From the NCBI GenBank assembly GCA_050946255.1, contig JBMNUL010000116.1, positions 1-8,516 of the forward strand: 8,516 nucleotides of DNA, in the 5' to 3' direction. This document shows positions 6,001 to 8,516 of the stretch, piece by piece (within the stretch, counting starts at the first letter, position 1; every line of letters starts with the position of its first letter). The notes below the pieces were generated by a model, which saw only the letters and a list, made by a program, of their open reading frames with translations, had not been told where the DNA came from and did no database searches. The stretch is from JBMNUL01 sp050946255 (GTDB lineage Bacteria > Actinomycetota > Coriobacteriia > Coriobacteriales > CADBOM01). The position numbers were made by a program, and so were the translations under genes.

Positions 6001-7513
6001 CTGGCCTTCCGACATGACCAAAGTGGGGGCGAAGAGCGTCACCATTAATGGCAAGGGCAACTACAAGGACAGCGCCACGGCCACGTTCACCATCAAGCCC
6101 GCTTCGATCTCCGGCGCGCAGGTCTCGCTCTCCCAGGACTCCTTCGTGTACAGCGCCTCAGAGGCGAGGCCGAAGGCATCGGTATCGATTTCCGGGAAGT
6201 CCCTTGTCGAGGGAACGGACTTCACCGTGTCGTATTCCAACAATGTGAACGCGGGAACCGCCACCGTCACGGTCACCGGCAAGGGCAACTACTCCGGCAC
6301 GTCCTCCGCGACATTCACGATTGCCAAGGCGCCGTTTACGGTGGCCGCCAGGGACGCGGCCAAGACTCCAGGCGATCCCGACCCGCAGCTCTCCTGCACG
6401 GTCTCGGGCCTCAAGGGGAATGATGAGCTCGCCGGATGCGACGTCTCCAGGGAGCCGGGAGAGGAGATTGGAACATATGTCATCACGCCATCTGGCGCGA
6501 GGATCGCGAACGCCTCTGGCGCCGACGTGACCCCGAACTACGAGATCTCCTACGTGGAGGGCAAGCTGACTATAGCCTCCGACTTCCCGTGGACTCGCAT
6601 CGGAGGGGCCAGCCGCTACGAGACATCGGCGATGATATCGGAGGACGGGTTCGATACGTCTGACGCGGTGGTGATCGCCTACGGTGGGAACTTCCCCGAC
6701 GCGCTGGCGGCTTCCGGCATCGCCGGAACGCTCGATGCGCCTGTGATCCTCACCGAGAAGGAATCTCTCTCCGAAGAGGCCGCGGCCGAGGTGTCGCGTC
6801 TCGGCGCCAAGGAGGCCTACGTGGTCGGCGGAAGAGGGGCGGTGTCAGACAGGGTCGTGTCCGATCTCAAGGGGATGGGCCTCAACGTCACTCGCATCGC
6901 AGGTGCAGACCGCTTCGAAACCGCGAGGATGATTTACTCTGCCGGAGAGGGCTGGGGCGACACTGCGATAGTAGCATCCGGCACGAGCTTTGCCGACGCT
7001 CTCTCGGTTTCGCCGCTGGCCTACGCGGAGCGTCTCCCGATTTTCTTGGTTGGAAGCGACGGCAAGCTCGACCAAGCTACGGCATCTATGATTCGCAGTG
7101 ACTTCAAGCACGTCATCCTCGTGGGCGGGTCCGCAAGGGTATCCGGTTCCGTGACCTCTCAGCTGGGGGAGGGAGTGGAGTGCGAGCGGCTCTCCGGAGG
7201 AGATCGCTACCAGACTTCGGCCGTGATCGCAGATTACTCAGTCGCGAACTCAGATTCGATTTCGTACGACGGGATGCTCGTCGCCACTGGCATGAATTTC
7301 CCGGATGCCCTATCCGGCGGTGCGCTGGCCGGCAGGCGTGGGACGGTGCTCATGCTCGTGGACTCCGCCACCAAGCGCAGCTCCGCGGGGGAGTACTGCA
7401 TCAATAATGTGGTGAAGAAGAACGCCTCCAAGATCTCTACCGGTACTTTCCTCGGCGGCACAGGAGCGGTCAGCGGAAAGCTCGCCGCCAAGGTCGAGGG
7501 CGCGTCGAAGTAG
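3053..7513 (+). CDS. Secreted cell-wall-bound protein: transglutaminase-like domain, Big_2, MBG-like repeat stalk, three CWB2 repeats
   Basis: A 1486-aa exported protein. Residues 1-27 are a signal peptide (MKNLKK, hydrophobic core, cleavage after ALA). An unassigned acidic/polar segment runs to about 215. A transglutaminase-like domain (about 217-315) shows Cys263 in PVCEGY, His293 in GHIWN and Asp308 in YNIDVTFDDP, a complete papain-like triad; such bacterial domains may be peptidases or amide-forming enzymes. A Big_2-like Ig domain spans about 376-463. Eight repeats of 76-79 aa (about 464-1095) carry the consensus YTGS...GGxTLxEGTDYTVxx...GKGNYxxS..ATFT. An MBG-like module (1096-1175) follows, with Cys1115 and Cys1129 possibly paired. 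Three CWB2 (PF04122) repeats (about 1176-1486) with GGxxRYET, NFPDAL and VGGxGAVS motifs should bind secondary wall polymers. There is no LPXTG motif. I chose ATG 3053 for its GGTGGG and clean signal peptide; GTG 3044, in frame and preceded by AGGGA, is possible. Confidence 0.9.
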   Translation: MKNLKKVFYSALCVITAISMCPTAALAEGSSSGDNPAADYQVAESETQGSVDQGNEFFVDYDMHLIQGGDCFSVNDSTENGGGNYSAMGSTASDFTDEQISELKSAVASGIENSSPNENNEIVIDISDIGLLTDQSSYHDTGEKVSDCAREVIDGNPDYFYFDSNIKVGFITYPKYAVESITLTYSYTTDQVATMKAEYETAMADLLSWVPQNSSNALKVKAVHDWLVRNCAYNTTAASQGKDTYGPEPWTAYGALVKKQPVCEGYTLAFVAAMNRLGFETSTVSQTVNSTGHIWNRVKIDGNWYNIDVTFDDPLLNGTTDQGFDNTPETTYFLKSDSWFISNPCDGYHTVQPPAGSEGTDTQYDNKTDWQTFSGPSSSATVTSFSLDKSSITMGRYGADSLSISTITPSSASKANAKWSSSNNAIASVSPSGVVYGGSTVGTATITCKIGSVSRTCTVTVQPTELQQDYTTFWFDYKGETISYPYTGYDKKPLKLLVYYGAKELTLGTDYTLTYPDDIKNAGDKTITVTGMGNYTGTVFGTYTISPLSLTEDTTVSCSPTSSEYTGSEVKPKVSVKRGYRSLKEGTDFTVSYSNNVNVGTATATVTGMGNYADTASTTFEVTQASLSSGAEVSFSPTSAEYTGSAISAPSVTVKKGGRTLVEGTDYTVSWPTDMTSAGAKAATVTGKGNYKDSTSATFTVNPASLSAGTTVTVSPTSAEYTGSAISAPSVTVKKGGKTLAEGTDYTVAWPSDMTNAGKKTVTVQGKGNYKDSATATFTVSQKSISGATVTLDPTKIEFTGSQVIPGVKVVVAGKTLKEGTDYSVDFSGNVNVGTATATVKGKGNYKDSASATFTISPASLTTGTTVTVSPTSSEYTGSAVAKPSVKVVKGGRTLVEGTDYTVSWPTDMTSAGAKAATVTGKGNYAGSASATFTVKPASLATGTTVTLSPSSAEYTGSAIAKPSVKVTKGGKTLVEGTDYTLSWPSDMTKVGAKSVTINGKGNYKDSATATFTIKPASISGAQVSLSQDSFVYSASEARPKASVSISGKSLVEGTDFTVSYSNNVNAGTATVTVTGKGNYSGTSSATFTIAKAPFTVAARDAAKTPGDPDPQLSCTVSGLKGNDELAGCDVSREPGEEIGTYVITPSGARIANASGADVTPNYEISYVEGKLTIASDFPWTRIGGASRYETSAMISEDGFDTSDAVVIAYGGNFPDALAASGIAGTLDAPVILTEKESLSEEAAAEVSRLGAKEAYVVGGRGAVSDRVVSDLKGMGLNVTRIAGADRFETARMIYSAGEGWGDTAIVASGTSFADALSVSPLAYAERLPIFLVGSDGKLDQATASMIRSDFKHVILVGGSARVSGSVTSQLGEGVECERLSGGDRYQTSAVIADYSVANSDSISYDGMLVATGMNFPDALSGGALAGRRGTVLMLVDSATKRSSAGEYCINNVVKKNASKISTGTFLGGTGAVSGKLAAKVEGASK
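4934..5635 (+). repeat. Higher-order repeat copy 1 (R3-R4-R5), 702 nt
   Basis: This three-repeat unit is the same length as the next one and aligns with it at a constant 702-nt offset. Bases 5039-5125 match 5741-5827 with a single difference (5080), and 5348-5388 match 6050-6090 exactly. The first half of R3 (4961-5019) is also identical to R4 (5198-5256), so R3 is a mosaic. Confidence 0.8.
5636..6337 (+). repeat. Higher-order repeat copy 2 (R6-R7-R8), 702 nt
   Basis: It abuts copy 1 and repeats its A-B-C order of subtypes: R6 ends in ASL, R7 ends in ASI, and R8 begins SGA and lacks one glycine position, exactly as R3, R4 and R5 behave. R8 is the most diverged member and leads into the MBG-like module. 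Confidence 0.8.
6578..7510 (+). repeat. Three CWB2 (cell wall binding type 2) coding repeats
   Basis: Repeat 1 starts near TRIGGASRYETS (codon about 1181), repeat 2 at TRIAGADRFETA (1280) and repeat 3 at ERLSGGDRYQTS (1378). Each has a F-P/A-DAL motif (NFPDALA, SFADALS, NFPDALS) and a late VGG/LGG motif. Three tandem copies is the usual CWB2 arrangement, which forms a trimeric pseudo-symmetric fold in clostridial cell wall proteins. Unlike the stalk, these repeats are well diverged at DNA level. Confidence 0.88.
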
Positions 7514-7517
7514 TGAA

Positions 7518-7572
7518 TGTGACTTAGTCGATTCCGTGACGGGAGAAACGTTCCCATGCATCAGAAGTCACA
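7518..7572 (+). terminator. Possible 3' hairpin of the surface protein gene (no T tract)
   Basis: TGTGACTT (7518-7525) and AAGTCACA (7565-7572) are exact reverse complements enclosing 39 nt, which include a second short hairpin GGGA (7541-7544)/TCCC (7552-7555). No T run follows, so this is not a typical intrinsic terminator. It could protect the 3' end or precede factor-dependent termination. No better terminator is visible before the rplM promoter. Confidence 0.35.
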
Positions 7573-7599
7573 ACCGCCCTCCGTCAAACTGACACGGCT

Positions 7600-7623
7600 C
7601 CGTTTGCGCCGTTTGTCCCGTTG
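7600..7623 (+). repeat. Three 9-nt-period direct repeats upstream of the rplM promoter
   Basis: CCGTTTG at 7600 and 7609 and CCGTTG at 7618 occur with an exact 9-nt period. They lie 17-40 nt upstream of the -35. An inverted partner CAAAC (7585-7589) faces the first GTTTG (7602-7606). It may be an activator or UP-like region, or simple sequence. Confidence 0.4.
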
Positions 7624-7639
7624 GAATGGCTTTGTTAGA

Positions 7640-7668
7640 TTGACTGTCAAGTTTGCAAGTAATATTAT
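7640..7668 (+). promoter_or_regulatory. Sigma70-like promoter of the rplM-rpsI operon
   Basis: TTGACT (7640-7645, 5/6) and TATTAT (7663-7668) are separated by exactly 17 nt. The predicted start is near A7674, giving a leader of about 69 nt before GTG 7743. The -35 lies inside the inverted repeat TTGAC-T-GTCAA (7640-7650), which may be a regulator site. Confidence 0.75.
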
Positions 7669-7678
7669 CGGATAGTTC

Positions 7679-7712
7679 GTTTTCATAGCCCCGTGAAGGT
7701 AATGGAAACACG
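7679..7712 (+). promoter_or_regulatory. rplM leader with two alternative hairpins
   Basis: GTTTTCAT (7679-7686) pairs with ATGGAAAC (7702-7709), eight pairs including one G-T, starting about 5 nt from the predicted 5' end. CGTG (7692-7695) can instead pair with CACG (7709-7712), which shares base 7709 and lies across the first stem, so the two exclude each other. TCCA (7713-7716) could also pair with TGGA (7729-7732) in the ribosome binding site. Autoregulatory leaders on rplM-rpsI transcripts are known in other bacteria; whether this one is functional is inference. Confidence 0.4.
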
Positions 7713-7742
7713 TCCAGGTATCATTTATTGGAGGAACAGCAA

Positions 7743-8177
7743 GTGAAGACTTATTATGCGAAGCCCGGCGAGGTGGAGCGCGAGTGGGTTCTCATCGACG
7801 CCGATGGGGTCGTTCTCGGGCGTCTGGCCACAACCGTGGCCAACATTCTCCGCGGCAAGAACAAGCCGCAGTACACCCCGCATGTTGACACCGGGGACTT
7901 CGTTATCGTGATCAATGCCGCCAAGGTAAAGGTCACCGGCAAGAAGGAGACCGACAAGGTCTACTACAGGCACACCGGCCATCCGGGCGGACTCAAGAGC
8001 GAGACCTTCCAGGAGGCAATGGCCAAGCATCCCGAGCGCGTCATCGAGCATGCAGTTCAGGGTATGCTTCCCAAGAACACCCTTGGACACAAGATGGCTA
8101 TGAAGCTCAAGGTCTACGCAGGCCCAGATCATCCACACGCCGCGCAGCATCCCCGTAAGATTGAGGTGGAGGGTTAA
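7743..8177 (+). CDS. rplM: 50S ribosomal protein L13
   Basis: A 144-aa protein of the typical L13 length, a large-subunit protein that binds 23S rRNA early in assembly. Family hallmarks are visible: WVLIDADGVVLGRLAT (15-30), the basic RGKNKPQYTPH segment (37-47), GDFVIVINAAKVKVTG (51-66), YYRHTGHPGG (74-83) and VQGMLPKNTLG (105-115), followed by VYAGPDHPHAAQHP (124-137). The start is GTG 7743, 7 nt after GGAGGA (7730-7735), giving MKTYYAKPGE. An upstream in-frame TTG at 7728 overlaps the ribosome binding site and would add non-homologous residues. It is the first gene of the conserved rplM-rpsI pair, with its own promoter and structured leader; rpsI follows after 2 nt, so the two are co-transcribed. 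Confidence 0.97.
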   Translation: MKTYYAKPGEVEREWVLIDADGVVLGRLATTVANILRGKNKPQYTPHVDTGDFVIVINAAKVKVTGKKETDKVYYRHTGHPGGLKSETFQEAMAKHPERVIEHAVQGMLPKNTLGHKMAMKLKVYAGPDHPHAAQHPRKIEVEG

Positions 8178-8179
8178 AG

Positions 8180-8516
8180 ATGGCAGAGAACGAAGCAGTC
8201 TATTACGGCACTGGCCGCCGCAAGAACGCTGTGGCGCGCGTGAGGCTGAAGCCGGGCACCGGCAAGGTCACGATCAACAAGCGCGATGGCAAGGAGTACT
8301 TCGGCCGTGAGGCTCTCCTCGACAGCGCACTCGCGCCTTTCAAGGTAACCGATACCGTCAATCACTTCGATGTGATCGCTATCTGCAATGGCGGCGGCAT
8401 CTCCGGGCAGTCCGGAGCTCTCCGCCTTGGTATTGCCCGTGCACTTCTCGAGGCAGGCGATTACCGTGCAGACCTCAAGAAGGCTGGATATCTCACCAGG
8501 GACGCCAGGATGGTGG
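8180..8516 (+). CDS. rpsI: 30S ribosomal protein S9 (C-terminus outside window)
   Basis: The first 112 residues of S9, a small-subunit head protein whose C-terminal tail reaches the P-site tRNA. Motifs seen: YYGTGRRKNAVARVRLKPG (8-26), TINKRDGKEYF (31-41), NGGGISGQSGALRLGIARAL (70-89) and LKKAGYLTRDARMV (99-112). Bacterial S9 is about 130 aa, so roughly 18 residues, including the basic tail, are missing only because the window ends. ATG 8180 lies 2 nt after the rplM stop. Its ribosome binding site GGAGGG (8168-8173, 6 nt spacing) is embedded in the last rplM codons, consistent with translational coupling. Confidence 0.96.
   Translation, partial: MAENEAVYYGTGRRKNAVARVRLKPGTGKVTINKRDGKEYFGREALLDSALAPFKVTDTVNHFDVIAICNGGGISGQSGALRLGIARALLEAGDYRADLKKAGYLTRDARMV

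Larger units (their letters stand above)
4442..6337 (+). repeat. Eight tandem coding repeats of 76-87 codons (stalk)
   Basis: Boundaries by motif alignment: R1 4442-4702 (divergent), R2 4703-4933, R3 4934-5170, R4 5171-5407, R5 5408-5635, R6 5636-5872, R7 5873-6109, R8 6110-6337. Two subtypes alternate. R3, R4, R6 and R7 (237 nt) carry SWPxDMT or AWPSDMT after GTDYT. R2, R5 and R8 (228-231 nt) carry an NxVN-x-GTATxTV variant instead, giving the order C-A-B-C-A-B-C. Confidence 0.85.

Noticed and set aside
5299..6248. Alternative-frame open frames within the stalk repeats
   Set aside because: They arise from the GC-rich periodic codons of the real gene and lack start signals and protein-like composition.
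7728..7742. TTG start giving a 149-aa L13
   Set aside because: The TTG lies within the ribosome binding site region, and the extra residues MEEQQ are not L13-like; GTG 7743 has correct spacing.

Overview
The window looks like ordinary chromosome of a moderately high-GC Gram-positive bacterium. I infer an actinobacterium of class Coriobacteriia (Olsenella/Atopobium/Collinsella-like). The basis is a large secreted protein that joins a transglutaminase-like domain, Ig-like/MBG-like repeats and three CWB2 cell-wall-binding repeats, together with GC-rich codon use, strong GGAGG ribosome binding sites and a GTG-started rplM. The genus cannot be fixed from the sequence alone.

Layout. Bases 1-959 (minus strand) hold most of a polytopic membrane protein of the YbhN/UPF0104 flippase-like family; its C-terminus lies outside the window. 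A divergent intergenic region (960-1325) carries a promoter candidate for each flanking gene and several short inverted repeats. A small YtxH-family membrane protein follows (1326-1688). The next gap (1689-1970) holds three tandem, sequence-related intrinsic terminators. A stand-alone short-chain dehydrogenase/reductase (1971-2765) ends at another intrinsic terminator (2856-2887).

The largest gene (3053-7513, 1486 aa) has its own sigma70-like promoter. It encodes, in order, a signal peptide, an unassigned N-terminal segment, a transglutaminase-like domain with a C-H-D triad, a Big_2-like domain, eight repeats of about 77 aa, an MBG-like module and three CWB2 repeats. Five of the domain types point the same way: an enzyme-like head held away from the wall by a repeat stalk and anchored by CWB2. 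Repeats 3-8 form a two-copy higher-order repeat of exactly 702 nt per copy, with nearly identical blocks that indicate recent recombination or gene conversion.

The last part is the start of the rplM-rpsI operon (L13 and S9; rpsI is cut by the window end). It has a strong promoter (TTGACT-17-TATTAT) and a leader of about 70 nt with two mutually exclusive hairpins, a candidate for ribosomal-protein autoregulation.

The genes do not form one pathway. Three of the six encode envelope or surface proteins (flippase-like protein, YtxH protein, CWB2 surface protein), one a soluble oxidoreductase, and two ribosomal proteins. I see no CRISPR array, tRNA, rRNA, insertion sequence or phage gene, and no clear undescribed multi-gene system. 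The most notable signals are the 702-nt higher-order repeat, the triplicated terminator module and the rplM leader.
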